From Gari tellinella (taxonomy: Eukaryota > Mollusca > Bivalvia > Cardiida > Psammobiidae), in assembly GCA_922989275.2 (NCBI GenBank), contig OV277866.1, forward strand, positions 30,583,246 through 30,647,245: a DNA stretch of 64,000 nucleotides, given 5' to 3'. Both the position numbers and the translations under genes were made by a program. The first letter of the stretch is position 1, and the number at the start of each line of letters is the position of its first letter. Under the pieces are notes generated by a model that worked only from the letters and a program-made list of their open reading frames with translations, was not told where the DNA came from and did not search any database. This document shows positions 20,190 to 30,059 of the stretch, in pieces.

Positions 20190-20783
20190 CTGTAAAAAGT
20201 GTTCAAAAGTGTAAGACTTTTAGAATATTCATGAACGTTAAATGGCCACTTCTAGAATTGTTCTAGAGCTTCAATAATTACTTTTAAAATTCTAAAAAAG
20301 GAGTTCAAGAACCTTTGTAATGCTAGAACAATGGTTCTAAAACAATCAAATTTCTAGAATTTTTGTAGAATATTCATGAATGTTAAATGTCTGAGCTTCT
20401 AGAATTGCTCATGAATATTCAAGAAATTATTCTGGAATGATTCTATAACAATTCAAAACCTTCTAGAATCATTCATGAATATTCAAAAAATTATTCTGGA
20501 ATAATTCTACAATAATTCAAAACCTTCTAGAATCATTCATGAATATTCGAGAAATTATTCTGGAATATTTTACAATAATTCAAAACCTTCTAGAATCATT
20601 CATGAATATTCAAGAATTTATTCTGGAATATTTTAAAATATTTCAATACCTTCTAGAAGTCTCCATGAATATTCAAGAAATTATTCTGGAATATTTTAAA
20701 ATAATTCAATACCTTCTAGAAGTCTCCATGAATATTCAAGAAATTATTCTGTAATAGTTCTAAAATAATTCAATACCTTCCCA
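20190..20783 (+). mobile_element. Family L with inner 63-bp tandem repeat
   Basis: CCCCTGTAAAAAGTGTTCAA on the left, ATACCTTCCCACAGAGGTA on the right. From about 20395 the ATTCATGAATATTCAAGAAATTATTCTGG..CCTTCTAGAA unit is repeated about six times at roughly 63 bp. Because 63 is divisible by three, this yields an artificial 71-codon frame at 20539-20754 reading as repeated MNIQEIILEYF; it is not a gene. Confidence 0.8.
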
Positions 20784-21061
20784 CAGAGGTAATACAGGTT
20801 TGACTGTAAACTGCTATCATCTTGAAACACTATGAGATTTGTTTTTACGATGCTGATTTTGAAATTTTTACATGCTCTGTTGATTGTATATTTTAGGTGT
20901 TTATGCCCCAGGGTTGCCATAACCGTGTGTAAGAATTGCAGACCGAATCTTGCGAATCCCATAAAGCACTAATGACAGCTGCCAACGAAACTTCCAACAC
21001 GGAAAAAATGCAGCTGTAGCATAAAATAACAGATAAACAAACATGTTGTGTAAATCTAGTT
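20784..21061. other. No gene recognised
   Basis: Three overlapping minus frames (61-81 codons) cross this stretch and the neighbouring A copy. None has a family signature. Confidence 0.45.
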
Positions 21062-21319
21062 TTAACCCATTCCCCCATAAATACGCCTTTTTACACCTAT
21101 TATCTATTCCTCCACTGAAGAAAATAGTTCCCTTATATACAGTCATATATATGTACCATAAGAAATATTTTCTATATCCTAATAGATAATAGCTTTAAGC
21201 AGGCTGAAAGTAAAGCTGAATGGCGCCCCGCCTTAAGGCACATTCTGCTTTACTTTCAACCTGCTTTAAGTGGTCACCTATCTTCAATACTAGAAACAGG
21301 CTATGGTGTATAGGGTTAA
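21062..21319 (+). mobile_element. Family A, full length
   Basis: TTAACCCATTCCCCCATAAATACG..CTATGGTGTATAGGGTTAA. The hairpin tip carries an extra GCGCCCC before GCCTTAAGGCAC. Confidence 0.9.
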
Positions 21320-21332
21320 GGCAGCTAACCGC

Positions 21333-21590
21333 TTAACCCATTTCTCTATAAATACGCCTTTTTACGCCTCCAATTACTTCTACACTATGGAAACTTGGAA
21401 AGTAGTCACGACCTAGAAAGTTAGGAACATAAAAGACAGAATGAATTTCCAGTATCTTTGATGGTAGCTTAAAGCAGGTTGGAAGTAAAGCAGAATGCTC
21501 CTTAAGGAGCATTCTGCTTTACTTTCAACCCCCTTTTATCGGTCACTTTATTGTATTAAAACTAGAAATGGGTTTCGGGTAAAGGGTTAA
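21333..21590 (+). mobile_element. Family A, full length
   Basis: TTAACCCATTTCTCTATAAATACG..GGTTTCGGGTAAAGGGTTAA. Tip GCTCCTTAAGGAGC is changed on both arms relative to GTGCC/GGCAC copies. Confidence 0.9.
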
Positions 21591-21646
21591 TGTAGAATAA
21601 AAGTAAAGCAGAAAGATCAGACCTATTACAAGCTTTAATTACCCCT

Positions 21647-21924
21647 GTTAAAATATTCAAGAACTTTAGAATATTCATGAATGTTTAAAGGCTGCTTCTA
21701 GAATTGTTCTAGAGCTTCCAAGAATCACCATACAAATTCTACAAAAGGTGTAAAACAAACTTTTGTAATTCTAGAACAATGGTTTTAAAACCATCAAATT
21801 TCTAGAATTTTTGTAGAATATTCATGAACGTTCAATGGACGCTTCTAGAATTATTCATTCATAAATATTTAAAAAATTATTCAGGAATAGTTCTAAATTA
21901 AATTCAATACCTTTCCACAGGGGT
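21647..21924 (+). mobile_element. Family L, compact copy
   Basis: TTACCCCTGTTAAAATATTCAAG..AATACCTTTCCACAGGGGTA. CCCCTGT and ACAGGGG form the terminal inverted repeat, with TA outside each end. This is the best-bounded L copy (about 275 bp), without the tandem expansion. Confidence 0.8.
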
Positions 21925-22029
21925 ATTCTGTATGTTTTTGTCCTGCTTTAATCTTTTCCTAGTTAACAGTGTTTAAGACATGGCTGCTTAAAAACAGCTG
22001 AAAATAAAGCAGATTTCATCCATCATAGT

Positions 22030-22217
22030 ATAGTTAGTCATGGATATGCACTGTAGGAAATATTTTCTATATCTGAGCAGATGGTATCTCAATTTAAAGC
22101 AGTCTGAATATAAACCAGAATACATCTAAAGGCACATTCTGCTTTACTTTCAACCTGTTTTAAATGGTCACCTGTCTTCAAAACTAAAGCTAGCAACAGG
22201 CTATGGGGTAAAGCGTT
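22030..22217 (+). mobile_element. Family A, left end lost
   Basis: TAGTCATGGATATGCACTGTAGGAAATATTTTC, a decayed left arm (TTTAAAGCAGTCTGAATATAAACCAG) and the right end GGCTATGGGGTAAAGCGTTAA. Confidence 0.75.
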
Positions 22218-22401
22218 AAAATGACAGAGAGCTGTTCTATTTCCACCTAGACTTATTTTGTAAATATAGGGTATATTTACATAGCAAACTTTTTCAGGGA
22301 CAAGTTCTCTTTAAGAACATATCATTCAAACTACTATCAGTTGTCAAACAAGTTTTGTTTGGCACCTAACCAGTAAAGAATGTAAACACTGACAACTTGG
22401 A

Positions 22402-22790
22402 TTAACCCCATTACCTCATAGCCTGTTTCTAGTTTTGAACACAGATGACCACTTAACCCTTTACTCCCTGAAACCACAAATGGAAAATTCTATTTTCAAT
22501 TTAGTCTAGTCCATTTTGACTTTATAGGGTTGATTTTTACAATATATGTCATGACAAACACTGTAGACCCTGATCAGAGGGCTCTTTACGGAGCCCTCTG
22601 ATCAAGGTCTACACTGTTTGCATAGGACAAGAGTACGCCTCACAGGTATGCTGTTTTGCAAATGATGCATATATGCGTGACTAGGGTTCAAAGAGTTAAA
22701 GCAGGTTGAAAGTAAGCAAAATCATCCTAATTTAAGATTCTGCTAGGATATAGAAAATATTTCTGATAGTACATAATATTACTGATAGTA
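22402..22790 (-). mobile_element. Family A split by H
   Basis: TTAACCCCATTACCTCATAGCC..GATGACCACTTAA, then H, then TTAAAGCAGGTTGAAAG..CTGCTAGGATATAGAAAATATTTC. The right end dissolves into a short tandem of CATAATATTAATGATAGTA. Intact A copies read GACCACTTAAAGCAGG, the empty site. Confidence 0.85.
22453..22699 (+). mobile_element. Family H TTAA MITE inside A
   Basis: TTAACCCTTTACTCCCTGAAACC..ACTAGGGTTCAAAGAGTTAA. Central hairpin CACTGTAGACCCTGATCAGAGGGCTC..GAGCCCTCTGATCAAGGTCTACACTG. TTAA is duplicated at the two ends. Piggybac-type target, no coding capacity. Confidence 0.9.
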
Positions 22791-22894
22791 TAGAGTGCAT
22801 AATATTAATGATAGTATAGAATGGAATTAATACATAATATTAATGATAGTAAAGAATGGACTAAATGTGCAAAAACTTGAAGGCAGTACCTTTA

Positions 22895-23695
22895 CAGATC
22901 TGACCCATTGACATTTGAGTTCAGTATACCTCTATAGATCTGACCCATCGGCCCTAGGGTTTGATAAACTAATGCAATGCTTCTATTCATCTGACCCATT
23001 GGCCCTTGAGTTTAATAAACTAATGCAGTGCTTCTATTGATCTGACCCATTGGCCCTTGGGTTTGATAAACTAATGCAGTGCTTCTTTTAATCTGACCCC
23101 ACGACCCTTGAGTTTGATAAACTAATGCAGTGCTTCTATTGATCTGACCCAATGGCCCTTGAGTTTGATAAACTAATTCAGTGCTTCTATTGATCTGACC
23201 CAATGGCCCTCGAGTTTGATAAACTAATGCAGTGCTTCTATTGATCAGTGCTTCTATTGATCTGACCCAATGGCCCTTGAGTTTGATAAACTAATGCAGT
23301 GCTTCTATAGATCTGACCCAATGGCCCTTGAGTTTGATAAACTAATGCAGTGCTTCTATTAATCTGACCCATTTGCCTTTGGTTTAATAAACTAATGCAG
23401 TGCTTCTATAGATCTGACCCATTGGCCCTTGAGTTTGATAAACTAATGCAGTGCTTCTATTGATCTGACCCAACGACCCTTGAGTTTGATAAACTAATGC
23501 AGTGCTTCTATTGATCTGACCCATTGGCCCTTGGGTTTGAGAAACTAAGGCAGCTAGTACCTCCATTTATCTGACCCACTGACCTTTGGGTGTGATAATC
23601 TAAGACAATGCCTCTACAAATCTGACCATATGACATTCAGGTACAAGAAACTTAAAAGGCAATACCTTTATAGATCTGACCTATAAAATCTAAAC
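22895..23695. repeat. 51-bp minisatellite
   Basis: About sixteen head-to-tail units of CTGACCCATTGGCCCTTGAG..TTTGATAAACTAATGCAGTG..CTTCTATTGA, mostly spaced 51 bp (23041, 23092, 23143, 23194). One 18-bp partial duplication lies near 23245. The outer units are more diverged than the inner ones. The 51-bp period keeps the minus frame open (repeated QINRSTALVYQTQG), giving two 60-63 codon frames. No evidence of translation. Confidence 0.92.
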
Positions 23696-23850
23696 TTTAG
23701 AAACTGGGGTGATACCCGATTTCCACTCTTGGTGTGAGAAACTGGGTCACTGTTATCATTTCAGATCAATTTATTGATCATTGGTATGGGGCACTCTTTT
23801 TAAAATTTATTATCAGTTGAAGATATGTGTTTATCAGTCCAAAAGGAGGC

Positions 23851-24019
23851 ACAGTCGAACTTCTATCTCAAACTCGCTTAACTTGAAATATCCGATTTTT
23901 CAAAACATGAATATGCCTTATTTCAAGCTCGGTTTAGGTGAACATGCCAGTGTTTCAAAGTTAAAATGTGGCTTAGCCGCATTTTAACTTTGAAATACGG
24001 ATATGTTCGACTAAACCAT
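23851..24019. mobile_element. Element O, right end lost
   Basis: ACAGTCGAACTTCTATCTC, then TTTCAAAGTTAAAATGTGGCTTAGCCGCATTTTAACTTTGAAA, the O palindrome, then ATATGTTCGACTAAACCATG. Sequence after this joins an A-like piece (CTGCTTTACTTTCATATTGC). Confidence 0.8.
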
Positions 24020-24467
24020 GGCCACTTTCTGCTTTACTTTCATATTGCTTTAAACAGACACCTATCCATCACATTAATAAATACTCCATTGTGGTACATG
24101 TGTGGAGGAAAAGGTAGAGGTACTCAAAGGCAGTTCAATGGATGGAGGAAAGGGTTCAAATGGTCAAAATAGCCCGACTTTTAATGTAGATATGAAAATG
24201 TTTTTCTGGTTTCCAGTTGAAAGAAATATGGTGTATGATATTTATACATGTTCAGGAGACCAGGTACTCACTGCAGTCTCGGGTGTTTGGAACAAGTTGA
24301 ATTGTTTGAGATACCAAAGAATGTATCTGTAGAACCTGTTCCCTGACTCAAATCCTGGTTGATCTTGAGTCCTTGTTACGTTGTACAGTCAGACACCATT
24401 AAACCTTTTATCAAATAGGTTTCCATGTTGTGCCAAATTCAGCCATACATGCTGACAAGATAAGTCC
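24020..24467. other. No gene recognised
   Basis: A 76-codon plus frame (24102-24332) has no recognisable domain. Confidence 0.45.
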
Positions 24468-24715
24468 TTTTTACCCCATAGTCTGTTTCTATTTCTATAG
24501 ACAGGTGACCACTTATAGAAAGTTGAAGGTAAAGCAGAATGTGCCTAAAGGCTCATTCTACTTTTATTTTCAGACTGCTTTAAGCTATCATCTGCTAGGG
24601 TATAAAATATATTTCTTATGGTACATATTTATGACTGAATAAAGTGGAAATTTTTTCTTCAGTGGAGGAATAAATTAAAGGCATAAAAAATGTGTTTATA
24701 TGGTGTAATGGGTTA
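24468..24715 (-). mobile_element. Family A copy, left end decayed
   Basis: TTACCCCATAGTCTGTTTCTA..ATATGGTGTAATGGGTTAA. The hairpin is present but mismatched (GTGCCTAAAGGCTC). Confidence 0.85.
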
Positions 24716-24867
24716 AGGGGGGAAGGGGAATCTTGAACAATCTTGTATGTAAGCCTTGGCCCACAGTTACAATTGCATGGTTGCAGATAACAGGGTGATA
24801 ACCCCTTTTATATGTGAATTTTTTGAAACACTTTTCCACTTTGGAAACATGTCTCGTTTATGTTGAC

Positions 24868-25060
24868 CAGGGCCCCAGATAAGGGGAGTATTTCAAAATA
24901 TAAAATCTTTATTTCTGCATTAAACCCTATGGTGTCACTACTCATTAGAATCGTCTCGAAGAGACGATTCTAATGAATAGTAACACCATAGGATTTGGTG
25001 CTGAAATGAGTGAGAAAATGGTTGTTTAGTTCAGTTAACTCCCTCTTATCTGGAGCCCTG
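24868..25060 (+). mobile_element. Family B, complete
   Basis: CAGGGCCCCAGATAAGGGGAG..CTCTTATCTGGAGCCCTG, flanked by GTTGAC and GTTGAT (5 of 6 identical). Tip GTCTCGAAGAGAC. Confidence 0.9.
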
Positions 25061-25109
25061 GTTGATTTTAAGGGATGGTTTTAAAAGAAAATTTGAGAAA
25101 AATCGTAGC

Positions 25110-25182
25110 TAAGCAAACAGTGCATACCATGATCAGACAGCTCCTAAGGAGCCCTCTGATCAGGGTCTACACCATTTTCAAA
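25110..25182. repeat. H-type hairpin
   Basis: AAACAGTGCATACCATGATCAGACAGCTCC..GGAGCCCTCTGATCAGGGTCTACACC, the core of H without its outer ends. Confidence 0.65.
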
Positions 25183-25407
25183 ATATATATTATAAATTAT
25201 ACTGGTTTCTAGCATAGCAATGTTAAAGAAGCTACGCAAATATTGGCTTACGTAGATGCAAGTTATTCGGTCTCTAAAGGGTTAATAAGATTAGGAAAAT
25301 TCAGAATAATCTTACCCCATTCCACCTTTAGAATGTTAAGCAGTTAATTCTTGTCTATATAATGTGTCTACACACTTTTCTGCCATTTCTGTATAGAACA
25401 TATAGCG

Positions 25408-25649
25408 TAACCCTTTGAACCCTAGTACCGCATATAGGCTTCCTTTTCAAACAGTGTACATGTGAATAGTACACTTGTCCTGTGCAAACAGTGAAGACCC
25501 AGATCCTTTCGGAGCCCTCTGATCATGGTCTTCACTGTTTGTCATAATGTCAAACATTGACAAAAAACAACCCTTAAAGGTCAGAAATGGACTAGACTAA
25601 AATGGAAACTGGAATTGTCCATTTAAAGTTTCAGGGAGGAAAGAGTTAA
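25408..25649 (-). mobile_element. Family H, full length
   Basis: GTAACCCTTTGAACCCTAGTACC..AAGTTTCAGGGAGGAAAGAGTTAA, with CACTGTTTGTCATAATGTC and the inner hairpin. The left arm of the hairpin has lost GATCAGAGGGCTC. Confidence 0.88.
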
Positions 25650-25765
25650 AAGTCAACCATGAAGTTCTTAGATGAGATGTTGGAACTACTCTGCGACTCA
25701 TCTAGATCCAAACAGATTCAAGCAGATATCTCAAATTTGCGTTTAACCCTTCTCATGCTGAATAT

Positions 25766-26046
25766 TTAACCCATTACCCCATAAATTTGCCCTTTTACGC
25801 CTTGAATTTATTCATGCCTTTAATTTATTCTTTTACTGAAGAAAATACATGTAGTTCCAAATTGTCTACAATCATGATTGAATAAGGGAGCATAAGAATA
25901 CTTTCTTTTTTCAAGCAAATGATAGCTTAAAGCAGGCTGACAGTAAAGCAGAATGTGCCTTAAGGCGCATTCTGCTTTACTTTCAACCTGCTTTAAGTAG
26001 TTACCTATTTTCAAAACAAGGAACAGACTATGAGGTAATGGGTAAA
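25766..26046 (+). mobile_element. Family A, full length with short duplication
   Basis: TTAACCCATTACCCCATAAATTTGC..CTATGAGGTAATGGGTAA. The segment GCCTTGAATTTATTC / GCCTTTAATTTATTC is doubled near 25798-25827. A P-like end TTAACCCTTCTCATGCTGA lies just left (25743). Confidence 0.88.
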
Positions 26047-26154
26047 AACTCTTGTCTAACATAACCATCATCTCATATCCGTACTATAACACTGGAAAAA
26101 AATATGGAAATGTTTTCCCACTAAAGACCGCAGGCTCATGTCAAACAGATCTTA

Positions 26155-26225
26155 TAAGGAGACAGTGCAGACCCTGATCGGACAGCTCCTTTAGGAGCTG
26201 TCTGATCTGGGCCAGCACTGTTTTT
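26155..26225. repeat. H-type hairpin
   Basis: ACAGTGCAGACCCTGATCGGACAGCTCC..GGAGCTGTCTGATCTGGGCCAGCACTGT, a long stem with tip CTCCTTTAGGAG. It runs into the TTAA of the next A copy. Confidence 0.7.
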
Positions 26226-26476
26226 TTAACCCATAACCCCATAGCATGTTTCTAGTTTTGAAAACAGGTGACTACTTAAAGCAGGTTGATAGTAAAGCAG
26301 AATGCGCCTTAGGGCGCATTCTGCTTTACTTTCAGCCTGCTTTAAGCTATCATCTGATACAATATTGAAAATATTTAATTTGCTACATTTTCCTGACTGT
26401 ATAAATTGGAACTATTTGCTTCAGTGGAGGAATGAATTAAAGTCGTATAAAGGCATATTTATGGGGTAATGGGTTA
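26226..26476 (-). mobile_element. Family A, full length
   Basis: TTAACCCATAACCCCATAGC..TTATGGGGTAATGGGTTAA. Tip GCGCCTTAGGGCGC. Confidence 0.92.
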
Positions 26477-27570
26477 AAGCATCAAATAATATATGATATT
26501 AGCAGGAGAAAGGGGTTAAACTAGGGTACATAAAAAGAAATAGACAAACACAAACAATACTCACTTGTTTTACACCTTCAGATATAATCCTTGTAGATCA
26601 TAAAAATCACTACTTTATAGCATCATAAAAACATTTTTCCCCGAAAAAACCATCCGATCACTTTGAATATTTTTCGTTCAAGGCTTTACACGTCAAGTGT
26701 AAAAGAAAGATACAAGCACTACCCACTAAAACTTCAATCTGTATGGGGACACAACAATATATATGTCAATGGAATGACAAGATAGTATGGTGTGTGTACT
26801 CCGTTTATTCAATTCAGGTGGTGGGTGCATGTATACAAAAGTCCGGGGCAAATAGATCGTCCGGGTAAATAAGTCCAACGTTACAGGTAATATTAAACCA
26901 CTAAGCCCGTACAGATAAGGACACTGATACTAGACTACAGTCAAACTTCAAACCTATGATGTTTATTAAGACTACAGAACTTATGAATAGGATGTCTTTA
27001 AAAATAAAGCAGCTTAATGCAGGATAAATTTGTAATGCAGAAAAGCTCCCTATTGAGGCTTTACCGTATTACTTTTATTCTGCCTTAAGCAGTCGTTATA
27101 AAATCTGTATTTCCGTACTTATATATTGAACAACTGTTGAACAAAGGTTAAAATGTATACTCTGCACATGTCTATGTTATCTTGGCCGTTATTTGCACTG
27201 TAGTTTTGATCCAGCTCATATGAAAACCGATGTTCTATTTGACTGCATTGTCATCGGTCGTATTTTTTCTAGGATCTCCACGAAAAGTGTTGCCATAATA
27301 AAGGAAAGAAAATAAGTAGCTAAAGAAGATTTTAAAGCTGCCAACAAATCATAGAATCTACAATTTCTTACACACAAAATCACAGCACCGCAGCACCACA
27401 ATTTAAAACATTCTACAGTATTAATGTTTGAAATTCAAACTGTGATGCAAGCTTTTGTGGGATTGATATAAACTGCTTGGTGGTTTAGTTTTTGGGTGAT
27501 GTTTCAGATTCTGAAACTTGGGAAACCCTTTGTTGTACTTATCCTGCAACAGCAGCTGTATTATATACGG
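26477..27570. other. Low-repeat stretch with one R-like hairpin
   Basis: No gene called. At 27005-27095, AGCTTAATGCAGGATAAA..AAGCTCCCTATTGAGGCTT..CTGCCTTAAGCAGTCG is a decayed R hairpin. The rest has no visible repeat; a 61-codon minus frame at 27216-27401 has no signature. Confidence 0.5.
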
Positions 27571-27752
27571 TTAAGAGGGAGTAATCTGCACAAATCATAC
27601 ATTTTCTCACTTATTTCAGCATAAAATCCTATGGTGTTACTACTTATTAGAATTGTCTCGAAGAGACGATTCTAATGAGTAGTGACACCATAGGGTTAAA
27701 ACAGAAATAAAAGATTTTAGTTTTTGAAATACTCCCTTTATCTGGAGCCCTG
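27571..27752 (-). mobile_element. Family B, left end lost
   Basis: TTAAGAGGGAGTAATCTG on the left, ACTCCCTTTATCTGGAGCCCTG on the right. Near-perfect palindrome with tip GTCTCGAAGAGAC. Confidence 0.85.
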
Positions 27753-28017
27753 TATAACACTTGTGACATACTAGCCCATTTACCCATTTATGCCCATGTG
27801 GATTCTTCCATGCTTATATAATGAGCTTGGTTCATGTTTCATTTAAGGGTGCCTTTCATTTTTTCCTTTCATTTTTTATAGAAATTCTCGTTAGCAAACA
27901 CTGTGCTGACTCAGATCAGATGTCTCATCATGCCTTATTAATTTGATTAGTTCAGTTCTTATATAAGGTGTACCTGATTTAAATTTTCATTTTCCGTTTG
28001 TTTTATATTGAAATTCC

Positions 28018-28352
28018 TATCAGTAAACAGTGTAGACTCTTATCAGACGCTACATTTTCAGGCGTCTGATCAGGGTCTACACTGTTTGCCTATGTTTATG
28101 GGACTTTTAACCCAATCTACAAGAAAACCCTGTATTGTAAGCCTTAACAGTTTGGATTCATATCAGACCCAAATTGGGTTCTGATCTGGATCTAAACTAG
28201 TTGTCAATCTGATCAGAGCTTCTTTACCGATTAAAAACTGATTTTTTACACCATTTCAGCACAGACAACCAGATTTGAAATAATTGCCAACAGTATGGAT
28301 CCGGATCAGAGGCACCACATTCAGTAGGGCATAATCTGGATATAAACTGTTT
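28018..28352. repeat. Cluster of three H/P-type hairpins
   Basis: 28018-28088: AAACAGTGTAGACTCTTATCAGACGC..GCGTCTGATCAGGGTCTACACTGTTT. 28147-28203: ACAGTTTGGATTCATATCAGACCC..GGGTTCTGATCTGGATCTAAACT. 28290-28352: ACAGTATGGATCCGGATCAG..ATAATCTGGATATAAACTGTTT. The last is followed by CAGCAGACGACATATTGAGCAGAAGACA, a P-internal motif. Confidence 0.65.
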
Positions 28353-28696
28353 AATTGCTGCTCAGATCTTATGTCTGTAAATAAAAAGGAAACAGCCAAC
28401 ATTTCTAACTTCAGCAGACGACATATTGAGCAGAAGACAATCAATCAATCGATGATCATGTAGGCAGGGAGATTTTTGTTTCCTAAGCTAAGTGATCACA
28501 ATTCCCAATGCTGCTAGCTGCAAATTGTTTATAAACCTGTCGCTTTGAACTTCAAATTAATTAACTTTGTGGTGTTCTATATATGGAGAAGATATATAAA
28601 TTAACCATCAAGCGTTCACTAAATAGTGACTGCTCAAAATGTTTACAGACAAAATTCCGAAACATAAAATAATCTAAGGACATATCGAAAAGTCTT

Positions 28697-28872
28697 CAGG
28701 GCTCCAGATAAATAGTATTTCGAAAACTAAAATCTTTATTTCAGTATTAAACCCTAACGTGTCACTACTCATTAGAATTGTCTCTTTAAGACGATTCTAA
28801 TGAGTAGTAACACTATAGGATTTGGTGCTGAAATAAGTGAAAAGCGTTGGATTTGTTCAATCTTATCTGTTG
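28697..28872 (+). mobile_element. Family B, right end decayed
   Basis: CAGGGCTCCAGATAAATAGTATTTC..GTGTCACTACTCATTAGAATTGTCTC..GAGTAGTAACACTATAGG. The right end stops at CAATCTTATCTG. Confidence 0.8.
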
Positions 28873-29118
28873 CCGTGTTTTTTACATTAAAATATGGATA
28901 AGTTTTGACTTTTAAAATCTAGCCTGAGTTAATGAATTTCAGTCAAGGGATTTCCAGTCTAAGGCTCAATTTAACCCATTACTCCATAAATAATTATGTC
29001 TTTCAATGCATGAATTTTAATTTACTCCTCTAAGGAAGAAAATATTTTCACTTCATACAGTCATGAATATGTATCATATCAAGAAGTATTTTCTATATTC
29101 TTGCAAATGATTATAAGC

Positions 29119-29363
29119 TTAACCCTTTCAACCCTAAATATCTCTTGTGGGTATTTATATATTATCCTTTGTGACTCTTCTAGTACAGGCATTTTGAACC
29201 AGTCTACTGTTGCATTTTTGATATGACAACAAATACGAATGAAAATATCAAACAGTGCAGACTCTGATCAGAGGGCTCTATTGGAGACCTCTGATCAGTG
29301 TCTACACTGTTTGCATATGTAATCAGTAATCTCTACATAGAGCTGTAGGGTTGTAAGGGTTAA
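29119..29363 (-). mobile_element. Family H inside A
   Basis: TTAACCCTTTCAACCCTAAATA..GCTGTAGGGTTGTAAGGGTTAA, hairpin AAACAGTGCAGACTCTGATCAGAGGGCTC..GACCTCTGATCAGTGTCTACACTGTTT. Inserted at the AGC-TTAA-AGCAGG hairpin base of A. The right end departs from the H consensus CTCTTTCCTCCCTG, so the copy may be an H variant with two similar ends. Confidence 0.82.
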
Positions 29364-30059
29364 AGCAGACTGAAAGTAAAGCAGAATGCGCCTGCTGTAA
29401 GTGGTCACTAGTCTCCAATATTATACAAGAGCCCCATGGGGCATATTTCGCTCACCTGAGAATAACTGACAAAATTGAGATAATTATTTATGTCCAGGAA
29501 GGGGTCATTTTTTACCCGACGGGCATAATTTGAACAATCTTGTAAGAGGACCTGTAGATGATGCTATGTGCCAAATATCTAAGATCAGGGTAGTAGGGTT
29601 TTAGACAAGAAGATTTTTGTAAGTTTCCATTGAAAAAAAATCTATTTTTAGCTCCTGTGACCTACATATTATGCAACAGACTGAAACCAGTTGAACAAAA
29701 TAGGTAAAGGATATCTAGAAGTGTAACCATGCTGAATATCAAAGCTCTGGCCATATTAGTTTCAGAGAAGAAGACGTTTTGAAAATTTCACTATATAACT
29801 CTATGTAAAACTGTGACCCCCGGGGCTTGACCCCAGGGGCATAATTTGAACAAACTTGATAGAGGACCTGTATGCGATGCTATGTGTCAAATATCTAAGC
29901 TATGGCCCTTGTAGTTTCAAAGAAGAAGATAATTTTTAAGTTTTCATTGAAAACAAGCACCTTAGAGCTGATATCCCCTGCCGCAGCGATTGTCCAGAAG
30001 AAAGTGGCAAACTTTATTGTGGGAGGAAGGGGCAAATGGTGATCACCTGTCTTTAAAGA

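Noticed and set aside
20539..20754. Repeated-helix-like protein MNIQEIILEYF
   Set aside because: Product of a 63-bp DNA tandem repeat within L; no other coding evidence.
23012..23566. Repeat protein on the minus strand
   Set aside because: A 51-bp period automatically keeps a frame open; stops interrupt it and no start context or neighbouring exon is visible.
22895..23695. CRISPR array
   Set aside because: Units are contiguous with no unique spacers, and the sequence is eukaryotic in character.
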